From NCBI GenBank assembly GCA_019426215.1, contig CM033399.1, forward strand, positions 21,957,022 through 22,021,021: a stretch of 64,000 nucleotides of DNA. Direction: 5' to 3'. The notes beneath the pieces are model-generated. The model was not told the DNA's origin and ran no database searches. It worked only from the letters and a program-made list of their open reading frames with translations. Of this stretch, positions 12,813-22,491 are shown piece after piece (the first letter of the stretch is position 1; every line of letters starts with the position of its first letter). The translations under genes and the position numbers were made by a program. Origin of the DNA: Buddleja alternifolia. Lineage: Eukaryota > Streptophyta > Magnoliopsida > Lamiales > Scrophulariaceae.

Positions 12813-14120
12813 CTAATCGGTGGTGCCAAAACGGTCAATGTAATCCTCATCCGCTCCGCCGAGATCATCCAAATCAATCAACGGGCTACCCTCATCATTA
12901 TGAGCCTCATCATCACCTCCTTCAGGAACGAGAGCACCTGACTCGTGCATATCTGCGGGCTGCTGAGGCGGGGGGTGCGGGTAAGGTGGAGGAGCAGAAT
13001 AATCAAACGGCCCCCAACCGACAAACGCATCATGCTCTACAAAAAGCTGACGGAAATAAGCACAAGTGTCGGACATGACCACCCTCATCTCATCTCGCAA
13101 CTCATCCCTCAATTCATCCTTTAATTGTCTAATGGCGGCGGCATCCATAGGTGGAAACTGTGGGGAGCTAGTAGACCGGGATGAAGACGGGCGAGGCCTC
13201 TTGGAAGTAGCTGGTGGTGGAGGAGCCTGGGAGTCGTTATCTACCACGGTGAGATAAGAACCAGGAAGCTCAGTACGCTCCATAGGAAATGTGGGAACCT
13301 TAGCCGCCTTGCATAAAGCTGTGATCAGTGACGGAAGAATGATGGGAATCTTCCGAGTGGGACCTTCTCCCTTTTGCTTAGCCAATTCTTTGTTAATCAA
13401 CGGCCCTAACTCATTTTTCAACTTCCTAAAGTGGTCCGTCAAAGACTTGTGGATTACCCGGGCAAAGTCCACAGCTTTCTTGGACATAATAGCGTAGATG
13501 AGGGTGGCCCGTTCCTTGTTTGCCTCGGATCGATTGGTACTCGGTATTAAATTGAATCGGATGAAGTCGAGCCAGAAAGCAGCCTCGGGTAATAGAGCCC
13601 TACGGGGGACATGAGCTTCTCCGGGTACCCATTCCCACCCCTCTCGGCCAATAACCCGCAAAATATCCGACAGGCTAACTCGGAGGCGCCCTGCGTTGTA
13701 AAGAGTGGTGAACTCGCATGTCTGAGGGGTCGGGGTGCCTATGCTCTCCCTAATCTGTCTCAACTCATAATTGACATGTTTGCCCCGGACCAAAAGGGTA
13801 GTCCCCAGCCATCCTCGTGTCTCAATCTCATCATAAACCCCGGAGCTGAAGAATTCCAGGACCCAAGGAAGATGAATGGCCTCGGGCTTTTGACAGAAAA
13901 ACTGTAAGCGATGAAACTGTATCAATTCGTGCACAGAGGGCTGTCCCCGGGTGGTTAAAGAGTGCTCCTTAATAATGGTGCGGGGGGTGCTCAAACTCTG
14001 ACACATAATTTGGACTTGGGGGTTTTCAAAACGGGTATTATCGGGAGTCTCGGGCTCATTAGAGGAACCCTCACCCACTTTTTTCTTACCCTTGGACGGT
14101 CTATTGGTAGTTCTCGTCAT
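12813..14120 (-). CDS. Athila env-like / putative plant transposon protein
   Basis: A single open frame of about 435 codons. I prefer the Met at 14118-14120 (MTRTTNRPSK) over an upstream Met four codons earlier. It begins with a basic, Ser/Pro-rich stretch, then a folded part including 'FHRLQFFCQKPEAIHLPW', 'GWLGTTLLVRGKHVNYELRQ' and 'AAFWLDFIRFNLIPSTNR'. A Pro-rich linker, a charged helix of repeated 'RDEL' units and an acidic tail follow. This matches the plant-transposon domain in the extra ORF of Athila elements, between integrase and the 3' LTR, often called env-like. No signal peptide or membrane segment is visible, so an envelope role is not supported by this sequence. It is the only intact large ORF of the element besides gag-protease. 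Confidence 0.8.
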   Translation of the reverse strand: MTRTTNRPSKGKKKVGEGSSNEPETPDNTRFENPQVQIMCQSLSTPRTIIKEHSLTTRGQPSVHELIQFHRLQFFCQKPEAIHLPWVLEFFSSGVYDEIETRGWLGTTLLVRGKHVNYELRQIRESIGTPTPQTCEFTTLYNAGRLRVSLSDILRVIGREGWEWVPGEAHVPRRALLPEAAFWLDFIRFNLIPSTNRSEANKERATLIYAIMSKKAVDFARVIHKSLTDHFRKLKNELGPLINKELAKQKGEGPTRKIPIILPSLITALCKAAKVPTFPMERTELPGSYLTVVDNDSQAPPPPATSKRPRPSSSRSTSSPQFPPMDAAAIRQLKDELRDELRDEMRVVMSDTCAYFRQLFVEHDAFVGWGPFDYSAPPPYPHPPPQQPADMHESGALVPEGGDDEAHNDEGSPLIDLDDLGGADEDYIDRFGTTD

Positions 14121-15219
14121 TTGCAACAACAATGATCAACTTCTCAACTACTCAAATCAACCCAAATGCAACCAACCCAATACAACAATCGTCAACGCCC
14201 AACAACACACCAAAATCAGAGAGCAACCCACAATCTAGCAACAATCCACGGATTTAACCGATTCCTCAATTCTTTAAGCAATAATCCACAATTTAATCAA
14301 CAAAATAGCATCCAATTTCAACACAACAACCCACAAATTCAATTTCAACCCACAAATTGATAACAATAGATCATCCAATTCAACAACAACAACCCTCAAA
14401 TTTTTTTTTTTACGATCCACAAATTCAATAGACGTCCTCAAAAAAATTCAATCCACAATCGGACGAAGCCCCAAATAATCCTCAAAATATAATGTAAGGC
14501 TCCTACTCGTCGTCTATGAATCGGAAATGGAAGAAGGGTAAAGCCAAAACTCACCTTTTTTTCCCGAGTTGGATGTGAAGGAGGAGTCGCGGTGCAGTGA
14601 GTGATGTTGATGGAAAATGGCGGTGAAACACGGTGGAGATGGCCGGAAAAGGTGAGAGTGTCGCCGGAAATCGCTTGGGAGAGGAGTTGTGAAGAGTTTG
14701 TGAAGAATTTTGACCGTTTGACCCACAAATTTGTTTAAATCAGAAACGGGCGCCTAGGCGCGCGTGTTTGGGCGCCTAGGCGCGCGACACAGCGTACCTG
14801 GAATTTTTTACTTGTAATGCCCGCGCCTAGGCGGGCGTTGTTTTGGCGCTTGGGCGCCCCTTTCAGAACCGGGCGCCTAGGCGCCTGTTTTCTCGGCGCT
14901 TGGGCGCCCCTTTCAGAACCGGGCGCCTAGGCGCCTGGTTTCTCGGCGTTTGGGCGCCCCTTTCAGAACCGGGCGCCTAGGCGCCTGGTTTCTCGGCGTT
15001 TGGGCGCCCCGTTCAGAAAAATTTTGTAAAGAATTTCATTTCCTGTTTCAAAAGGGAAGAGACAAAACACTTAAAACACAAACTAACAAAGATGTAAGAC
15101 TAGAAAATAAAGCAACAAACGGGATAATAAGGGAAAAAGAAAAGGAAACGGAAAGAAAACATGGGTTGCCTCCCAAGAAGCGCTAGTTTAGAGTCATTAG
15201 CTCGACTGAAAGCGAAGAA
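14121..15219 (-). other. pol-to-env spacer with GC-rich palindromic tandem repeats
   Basis: The spacer between integrase (ends 15220) and the env-like ORF. Near the env start it is low-complexity CAA/AAC-rich sequence (14125-14460). The part at 14745-15010 is strikingly GC-rich and built from the word GGCGCCTAGGCGC and its partner GGCGCTTGGGCGCCCC. From 14845 to 15010 these form a 50-bp tandem repeat with starts at 14845, 14895, 14945 and 14995. No ORF is supported. Confidence 0.85.
14845..15010 (-). repeat. 50-bp tandem repeat of GGCGC palindromes
   Basis: Just over three units of exactly 50 bp. Each holds GGCGC(T/T)TGGGCGCCCC, a short TTTCAGAACC linker and GGGCGCCTAGGCGCCTG. Each unit can fold on itself. 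Copies differ only by single bases, which indicates recent amplification by slippage or conversion. Confidence 0.95.
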
Positions 15220-16035
15220 TCACGAAGGGTCCGCGAGGATGAAGGACTCTTTGTCTCTTGGTCCATCCATCCCTAAGTAAGGTTTTAGACGTTGAGCGTT
15301 GACCAAGAAAGTATGTCCTTTATCTGTTGTAAGCTCAACGGCGCCGGATGGATAGACCTGGGAAATCAAAAATGGGCCCGACCATCGAGACCTAAGCTTC
15401 TCGAGGAAGAGTCGGAGTCGAGAGTTGTATAGCAACACCCGCTCTCCCTTGTGGAATTCCCGGGGGAGAATATGTTTGTCATGCCACATTTTGGTCCGCT
15501 CCTTATAGAGTTTTGCGTTCTCATAGGAAAGATGACGCCATTCTTCGAGCTCGTTGAGTTGTCGCAAACATTGTGTACCTACACTTTGAGAGTCAAAATT
15601 TAGAAACTTAATGGCCCAATAAGCACGATGCTCGAGTTCAACGGGCAAGTGACATGTTTTGCCAAAAACAAGACGATATGGGGACATGCCAATTGGGGTT
15701 TTATAGGCGGTCCGATAAGCCCAAAGAGCATCATCCAATTTAAGGGACCAATCCTTTCTTGATGCGTTGACAGTTTTTTCTAAAATACGCTTAATCTCCC
15801 TATTCGAGACCTCCACTTGGCCACTAGTTTGTGGGTGGTATGGGGTCGAAATTTTATGCTTCACCCCATACTTGGTCAATAAAAGTTCAAACTGCCTGTT
15901 GCAGAAGTGGGTGCCCCCGTCACTAATGATGGCTCGGGGAGTTCCAAATCGAGTAAAAATATGCTTCTTCAGAAAACGAGTGACAACCCGAGCATCATTA
16001 GTAGGCAAGGCCACGGCTTCCACCCATTTGGAGAC
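15220..16035 (-). pseudogene. integrase, C-terminal half, of the - strand Athila
   Basis: The sense frame resumes here after the solo LTR. It contains '[17 protein letters not shown]', the second catalytic Asp in 'SDGGTHF', the catalytic Glu region '[14 protein letters not shown]', '[20 protein letters not shown]' and the C-terminal 'RWSGPF' module that binds DNA, ending at a stop at 15220. In an intact element this would insert the cDNA copy into host chromosomes in the nucleus. It is separated from the N-terminal half by 1594 bp of inserted LTR, so no continuous integrase can be made. Confidence 0.9.
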
Positions 16036-17629
16036 TGACACGACAAAATCCTAGCAAGAGAACTAGGTCGCGTAAGTAGTAAAGTGGATTTCTAAGTCCG
16101 GGGTTATCGTATCCGCAGGGACAACTATAATCTAAGTACCAAGACTACTATATTACTCAATTCTAAGTTAAATCGGTCGATAGAAAGGTTGATTAACTAA
16201 TTAATAAATACTAGAAAATAAACTAAGGCAACGTCACACCAAATAAAGGGAGGAAACAATAGAGAGAAGCGATCAAGGCACATGGTTCAACCAATTATGC
16301 ATTTCGATTGTGATTTAGGTTCTATTGGATTATTAGATTGAATTAGCTAAGGCGAAATTCCCTAACGTACGTACTACCCAATCTCTTGGCATAGCAACCC
16401 TACCCTTGGTAACGATTTCCTATATATCTCTATATGAAAACCCGATTAACGAGGATGCATTTAAGGTCTAGGAATTCCCCACGTGAATGGAAAGCCACCT
16501 AAAGAAACCGAGTCTATCTCTAGTCGGTTTAACTATAGGGTATTCAATGTTTATATCTTCCCTAGGTTATTATCTCTCGATCTCTAACCTAGGCATTTTA
16601 TCAAACACTTGGTGATCAAGCAAATGTAGCATTGAGATCAAATATTGAATACATAGCTAAAACCAAAATTAATCCAATAAACACCAACAAATCAACAATC
16701 AAAATAACATAAACGGCCTATCCATGGCCTCAATCAAACAAGTTTAGCTCATATTCATGTCAAAAGTGCAAATATAAATCATACAAGTCATAGGAGATTT
16801 AAACAAATTCAAGAAACAAATATGTAAAAACTCCCTAATTCTTGTAGAGATGTGGATTCCTTGTTGAATTCTCCATGTTTTGACCTTCAATCTTCTCTTC
16901 TAAGCTCCCTCTCTCTCTATTTTCGTGTGGTTGCTGATATCCAAGGTGAGTTAGGGTAAAAAATGGCTAAAAGGGGTATTTATAGACCAACCCGCTGCCT
17001 CGAACGCCGCGGCGTTCGCTTGTTGAACGCCGCGGCGTTGGCTACTGCATGTGAACGCCGCGGCGTTCGCTTGTTGAACGCCGCGGCGTTCGTCCCCTGC
17101 TGCTCCAGCCAGTTTTGGTAAACTTCGCATAACTTTCTCTACCGATGTCGGAATTCACTGATTCAAGTTGTTGTAGAATCCTAAAACAAAGATCTACAAC
17201 TCTCCAGAAGACACTAGGGCCGAAATCAAACGTTAAAGATGACAAAATTGTCTCACAAGTCACTGAATGAAAAAACTCCATCGTAAGACGTCTCTTCCGA
17301 TGATGTTTTCACCTCCTTCCCTACATATCTGATCTTTGTCTTCAACATAAGAAATGTACCTTTGCCTCTTATCTTTCCATTGGTATAAGAAGTGTGTAAT
17401 TTGGACATGGGTAGAGAAATCTATTCCATAAACTCTAGCACTGCGCAGACAGTTTGTATCTTTATGCATGATTTATCTTCAATTCTTGTTCTTTTCTCCA
17501 AATGATATGTTATTCTAGAAAATATGAGAAAACAAGGGTCCAAGCATCATATGTCATCAAATTATCATGAAAACAATCAAAACCAAGTCAATAAATGGGG
17601 GAAAACTAGTGTAAAAATAACATATATCA
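16036..17629 (-). mobile_element. solo LTR inside Athila integrase
   Basis: A 1594-bp unit, TGATATATG...CGTGTCA on the - strand, flanked by a perfect 5-bp duplication GAGAC (plus 16031-16035 and 17630-17634). No primer site or coding sequence is present, so it is a solo LTR. It has the Athila-type conserved block (plus 17111-17205), a TATA box (CTATAAATA on the - strand, plus 16977-16985), and between them four or five copies of the palindrome AACGCCGCGGCGTT (plus 16995-17096). It resembles solo LTR 41333-42791 in its terminal half more than it resembles its host element. Confidence 0.93.
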
Positions 17630-19053
17630 GAGACATAGTCTACCGCAACAAGGATATATTTATTTGAACAAGAACTGGGGAACGGGCCCATGAAGTCCAC
17701 ACCCCGTACATCAAACAACTCACACTCTAACATGCTATTTAAGGGAGTTTCATGATGTTTAGAGATGTTCCCCATTCGTTGACAGCGATCACAAGATTTG
17801 ACATAATGATGTGCATCTTTAACAAGAGTAGGCCAGAAGAAACCTGATTGGAGGATCTTAGCTACCGTTTTGGAAGGCCCAAAATGGCCACCTACCGCCA
17901 TATCATGACAATGAGATAGGATAGCATGCACGTCCGTTTCGGGTATGCAACGTCGAATTAAACCATCTGCACAAACTTTGAATAAAAAGGGTTCGTCCCA
18001 AAGATATTGCTTTACATCAGATAGAAATTTCTTCTTTTGATGAAAAGTGATATCCGGGGGAAGACGGCCCGTAACAATGTAATTGGCAAAGTTAGCATAC
18101 CAAGGTGAAATTTTTTCAGAAATAGCAAGGAGGTGTTCATCTGGGAATTCCTCACGAATTGGTGTCTCATCTAACGGATCATTCACTAGCTCTAATCGTG
18201 AGAGGTGGTCGGCTACTACATTTTCGGTGCCTTTCTTGTCTTTTATCTCTAAATCAAATTCTTGGAGTAACAAAATCCACCTAAGAAGTCTTGGTTTAGC
18301 ATCTTTCTTGGCAAGCAAATATTTTAAAGCCGAATGATCGGGGTAAACTATCACTTTGTTTAGCACGAGGTAAGAGTGGAATTTATCGAATGCAAAGACT
18401 ATGGCGAGTAATTCTTTTTCCGTGGTGGCATAATTCAATTGTGCATCGTTAAGAGTTTTACTAGCATAGTAAATGGTTCGAAATACCTTTTCCTTCCTTT
18501 GGCCAAGGACCGCTCCAACCGCGGTGTCACTCGCATCACACATCAATTCGAATGGTAAGCTCCAATCGGGGGATGACATGATAGGGGCGGAAACTAAGCG
18601 TTCCTTCAAATCAAGAAAGGCCTGCATACAAGAAGAATTGAAATCAAAAAGTGCATCTTTAACAAGCAAATTAGACAACGGTTTCGCAATTTTAGAGAAA
18701 TTCAAGATGAATCGCCTATAGAAACCAGCATGCCCGAGGAAACTCCTAACAGCTTTTACCGATGTGGGCGGGGGAAGTTTTTCAATGACCTCAATCTTGG
18801 CTTGGTCCACTTCGATCCCTTTTTGAGAGATCTTGTGGCCAAGTACAATCCCCTCCCGGACCATTAAATGGCATTTTTCCCAATTCAAAACAAGGTTGGT
18901 TTCTTCACAACGTTTAAGCACAACATTTAGATGAGCTAGACAGATATCAAAAGTTGTTCCGAAAACAGAAAAGTCATCCATAAAAATTTCAAGGAAATCT
19001 TCAACCATATCATGAAAAATAGCCATCATGCATCTTTGAAAAGTGGCCGGGGC
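17630..19053 (-). pseudogene. pol: RT C-terminus, RNase H and integrase N-terminus of the - strand Athila
   Basis: A long open frame. It starts just after the RT 'FGL' motif, carries the active-site motif 'FMDDFSVFG', the connection region '[12 protein letters not shown]', RNase H ('[14 protein letters not shown]', '[12 protein letters not shown]', 'DHSALKYLL') and the integrase zinc-binding part ('[12 protein letters not shown]' ... 'CDRCQRMG'). It reaches the first catalytic Asp region ('[10 protein letters not shown]') and is cut at 'AVDYVS' by the solo LTR. Upstream, plus 19052-19054 gives TGA where relatives have a Cys codon ('FGL-stop-NAP'), so RT is split from this block by one nonsense change. 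Confidence 0.9.
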
Positions 19054-19054
19054 A

Positions 19055-19745
19055 TTTCACAAGCCAAATGGCATCCTTCTATAAGCAAATGTGTCATAAG
19101 GACAAGTGAAAGTGGTTTTCTCTTGGTCCTCAGGATCTATGGCAATTTGATTATAGCCGGAGTAACCATCTAGAAAACAATAGAAATCATGCCCGGCTAA
19201 TCGTTCAAGCATTTGGTCAATAAAGGGGAGGGGGAAATGATCCTTACGTGTGGCATCATTCAACTTACGGTAATCTATACATACACGCCACCCACTAATT
19301 ATACGAGTTGGGATAAGCTCATTATTCGCATTCTCAATTACTGTTATCCCCCCTTTCTTAGGCACCACTTGGGTAGGGCTCACCCACGCACTATCAGAAA
19401 TAGGATAGATTATACCTGAGTCGAGCAGTTTAATCACTTCCTTCTTTACTACCTCTTGGATTTGTGGGTTTGATCTCCTTTGGGGTTGGCGTGTAGGCTT
19501 GGTGGAGTCCTCCATAAGTATTTTGTGCATACATATCGCTGGACTAATGCCTTTGATGTCCGCAAGTTTCCACCCAAAAGCCCGTTTGTGAGATCTCAAC
19601 ACCGTCATTAATTGCTCTTCTTGTGATCCTGAAAGAGATGAGGAAATGATCAATGGGAGTGTTTCGTCATCGTTCAAGTACACATATTTAAGGTGGGAGG
19701 GGAGGGGTTTGAGTTCGAGAGAGGAGGGTTCTTCAATAGATGGCG
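19055..19745 (-). pseudogene. pol: reverse transcriptase N-terminal half of the - strand Athila
   Basis: Contains 'LPSHLKYVYLNDDETLP', 'RSHKRAFGWKLADIKGI', 'WVSPTQVVPKKGG', 'CIDYRKLNDATRKDHFPLP' and 'FLDGYSGYNQIAI', which are successive RT palm and finger motifs, and ends at 'RRMPFGL' before the in-frame TGA. The sense frame differs from that of gag-protease: the homologous reading runs back to about 19745, where the 902-codon gag frame is left. A small indel there accounts for the shift, though programmed shifting cannot be excluded from one copy. Confidence 0.88.
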
Positions 19746-22331
19746 AGGTGATCCTGACAATGATCTATCAACTTTGATGAATCCTCCCGAATGAGAGGAA
19801 GATTTGTACTCCAAGCTTAGAACCTTTTCCACTAGATCATCTTTCTCCGAGTCCACTTGCATGGATTTCATAAGATTCTGTTCGAGAGAATTTTCAATTG
19901 TATTGTCCTGTAAATACTCAACAATCAAATGGTCAAATGTATCAATTCGATAACACGAGTCATGATCAATAGGATGTTTAAGGACTTTGTAAACATCAAA
20001 GGTAACTTTGTCATCGCCCACATTCAAGGTAAGCTTACCATTAGCAATGTCAATTACCGCCTTACCCGTGGCTAGGAATGGTCTCCCTAGGATTAATGGT
20101 ACCTCCACATCTTCTTCCATGTCGAGTACTACGAAATCAACGGGAAAATAAAACTTGTCGACTTGGACAATAAAGTCTTCGATTATCCCCTTGGGCCTCT
20201 TGATCGATCGGTCGGCTAGTTGAAGGCTCATTGAGGTCGGCTTGGGATTTCCAAGGCCTAGCTTTTTAAACAGTGAGTATGGAAGAAGATTGATGCTGGC
20301 CCCCGAGTCACATAACACCTTCTTGAATGATAGGGATCCAATCGTGCATGGGATTGTGAGACTCCCGGGATCTTGGAGCTTAGTTGGCAATTTATTGAGT
20401 AATACGGCGGAGCATTCTTCCGTGAGGCACACCGTCTCATTCTCTTCCCACTTCTGCTTGTTGGAGAGTATGTCCTTGAAGAACTTCACATAATTCGGCA
20501 TTTGGAGAATGGCGTCAATAAACGGAATATTAATTCTCACTTCCCGAAGGATTGCCAAAATTCGAAGAAAGCTCGGATCCATCTCCTTTTTCTTCTTTTT
20601 GTGAGCATATGGGAAGGGGAGACGAACTTCGATAGGGGGAGAAAGCGTTGGATTAGACGGATGAAAACCCACTGAAACAGTAGGCGGCGCCTGGGCGCGT
20701 ATATCGGCGCCTAGGCGCGGATCTGTTGGCGCCTGGGCGTGCATTTCTGGGCGCTCGGGCGCGGGATGCAGAACATATGCATCTGGCAGATTTATGGGTG
20801 GCGCCTGGGCGCGTATATTGGCGCCTAGGCGCGTATCTGTAGGCGCCTGGGCTTGCAGGTTGGGGCGCTCGGGCGCGGGATGCAGAGAGTTTTGTCCAGA
20901 ACAGGGTAGATCAGGCGCCTGGGCGTGCATTTCTGGGCGCTCAGGCGCGGATGTACTGGCAGTGTCATTCTCCAATTGTTTGCCACTTCTCAAGGTTATG
21001 GCATTGCATTGGGCCTTCGGGTTCTTTTCCGTGTCGCTTGGGAGAGTCCCCGGGGCTCTACCGTTAACCGCATTAGAAAGTTGCCCTACTTGTGTTCGCA
21101 AATCCTTCATCTCCATACACATATCCTTTATCATACCCCGAAGTTCGTTGAAAGATGTATCGGACTTTTTCATGTGAGCATCTAGTTTCTCATCGATTGT
21201 GGGAGGTCGCATTTGCACTTGACCTTGACCTTGTCCATTGAAATTGCCTTGCCTCGGGGGTGGGTTATTGAAGGGTGGTCGTGGAGCTTGATAGATCCCC
21301 GGTTGATAGATCCCCGGTTGTGCGTTCTGTGCGGGGTTGGGCCTTTTTGGAAAATTCTCGGGTATATGAAAGTTCACCCGAGGTTTATTTTGATTCCCCA
21401 CATAATTAACATTGCCAACCTCCGGTTCCAAGACTACTACTTCCTCTACTACTTCCTCAATACAAGCAACCTTTTTAGAGGATGAGGCCTCTTCATCGTC
21501 GGGGTAAAGCTCGTCTTCTCGGGCCAACTGTTCGACTTTGTCCCATACACTTTGACAGTCTAACCCAAGGAGATCTCCTCCCGCACCCGCGTTGAGTCTA
21601 TGCCGAATACGTGACCTAACCCCATCATAGAAATGGAGTACTTGTTCATTCAACCCAAAATTATGATCGGGACATTTACGGAGCATGCCCTTATATCTAG
21701 CCCAAGCCTCGGCTAAAGATTCATTGCTCCTTTGCCTAAACCCTTTTATATTACTCCGTAGCTCATTGATTTTTGAGGGTGGAAAGAATTTATTTAAAAA
21801 GGCATCGACCAACTCACTCCATGTTGTAATAGATTGTGGAGGTAAGGATTTGTACCATGTTGTCACCCTATCCTTCAATGAGAAATGGAAGACTCTTAGA
21901 CGAATCGCATCAAGATCTCGTGGGTGATATTGAATGGTCACAAGAGCCTCATCTATGGTTTCCAAATGAGCGTGTGGTGATTCGTGCGGTTCTCCATAGA
22001 AAGGATCTCCTTGCACCATATTAAAAATGTGAGCCGGAATGTGGTAGTTTGGTGTGAAGAAATTAGGCACGACTACGGGCCCCGGAATGGTATGGACCCT
22101 AGGTGGTAAGCTACCCCGAACCGACGGGAGTTGTGGAGGAGGTACCGCTTGCATGGCTTGTAGAACACCTTGTAACCACTCCCTAGTTTCCGGTGAGTTC
22201 ATGTCCGGGAAATTTCCATTTGGGTTTTGGTTGAGATTATTGGCCATTTCTCTTGCTCGCCTACTAGTCCTAAGAACTCGTTCAATTTCGGGTTCCAACT
22301 CGTATAGAGGCTTGTTTGAGGAGCGGGTCAT
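19674..22331 (-). CDS. gag: Athila Gag-protease polyprotein
   Basis: An open frame of 885 codons from MTRSSNKPLYE. The upstream in-frame Met at 22382 precedes a hydrophobic run read from the leader and is unlikely to be the start. Order: capsid-like domain ('FYGEPHESPHAHLE', 'LKDRVTTWYKSLPP', 'LRKCPDHNF', residues about 110-270), a Pro/Gln-rich linker with no zinc knuckle, the conserved Athila segment 'GTLPSDTEKNPKAQCNAI', a repetitive 'RAQAP' region coded by GGCGCC palindromes (plus 20690-20955), and an aspartic protease with 'CDSGASINLLPYS' and 'LILGRPFLAT'. It would form the particle and process the polyprotein in the cytoplasm. The last ~20 codons are out of frame with relatives. Confidence 0.9.
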   Translation of the reverse strand: MTRSSNKPLYELEPEIERVLRTSRRAREMANNLNQNPNGNFPDMNSPETREWLQGVLQAMQAVPPPQLPSVRGSLPPRVHTIPGPVVVPNFFTPNYHIPAHIFNMVQGDPFYGEPHESPHAHLETIDEALVTIQYHPRDLDAIRLRVFHFSLKDRVTTWYKSLPPQSITTWSELVDAFLNKFFPPSKINELRSNIKGFRQRSNESLAEAWARYKGMLRKCPDHNFGLNEQVLHFYDGVRSRIRHRLNAGAGGDLLGLDCQSVWDKVEQLAREDELYPDDEEASSSKKVACIEEVVEEVVVLEPEVGNVNYVGNQNKPRVNFHIPENFPKRPNPAQNAQPGIYQPGIYQAPRPPFNNPPPRQGNFNGQGQGQVQMRPPTIDEKLDAHMKKSDTSFNELRGMIKDMCMEMKDLRTQVGQLSNAVNGRAPGTLPSDTEKNPKAQCNAITLRSGKQLENDTASTSAPERPEMHAQAPDLPCSGQNSLHPAPERPNLQAQAPTDTRLGANIRAQAPPINLPDAYVLHPAPERPEMHAQAPTDPRLGADIRAQAPPTVSVGFHPSNPTLSPPIEVRLPFPYAHKKKKKEMDPSFLRILAILREVRINIPFIDAILQMPNYVKFFKDILSNKQKWEENETVCLTEECSAVLLNKLPTKLQDPGSLTIPCTIGSLSFKKVLCDSGASINLLPYSLFKKLGLGNPKPTSMSLQLADRSIKRPKGIIEDFIVQVDKFYFPVDFVVLDMEEDVEVPLILGRPFLATGKAVIDIANGKLTLNVGDDKVTFDVYKVLKHPIDHDSCYRIDTFDHLIVEYLQDNTIENSLEQNLMKSMQVDSEKDDLVEKVLSLEYKSSSHSGGFIKVDRSLSGSPRHLLKNPPLSNSNPSPPTLNMCT
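20690..20955 (-). repeat. GGCGCC palindromes inside gag, encoding RAQAP-type repeats
   Basis: The coding strand repeatedly carries GGCGCCTGGGCGC, GGCGCCTAGGCGC and GGGCGCTCGGGCGC variants spaced 20-60 bp apart. They translate to short units such as 'APERPEMHAQAP', 'ANIRAQAPP' and 'HPAPERPNLQAQAP'. The same words fill the LTR and the pol-env spacer of this element. A related Gag in element E lacks this insertion. Confidence 0.85.
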
Positions 22332-22491
22332 GCACCTCAAGAACCTAACAATTAAATACAAGAACAAAATTAGACTAATCACGAAAATAAAAGAAAATCA
22401 AGAAATAAACGAAAACTAAGAATTATAAAAAATGTAAACGAAAATAAAAAAAACTAAAATAAACAAGTCCCCGGCAACGGCGCCAAAAACT
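22332..22491 (-). other. 5' leader and tRNA-Asp primer-binding site of the - strand Athila
   Basis: On the sense strand the LTR end (GTGTCA) is followed by AGTTTT and TGGCGCCGTTGCCGGGGA (plus 22468-22485). This is complementary to the 3' end of plant tRNA-Asp(GTC). The rest of the leader is A/T-rich and non-coding up to the gag start. Confidence 0.92.

Noticed and set aside
12813..14120. True envelope glycoprotein
   Set aside because: No signal peptide, membrane anchor or cleavage site is visible; only its position fits the env-like label.
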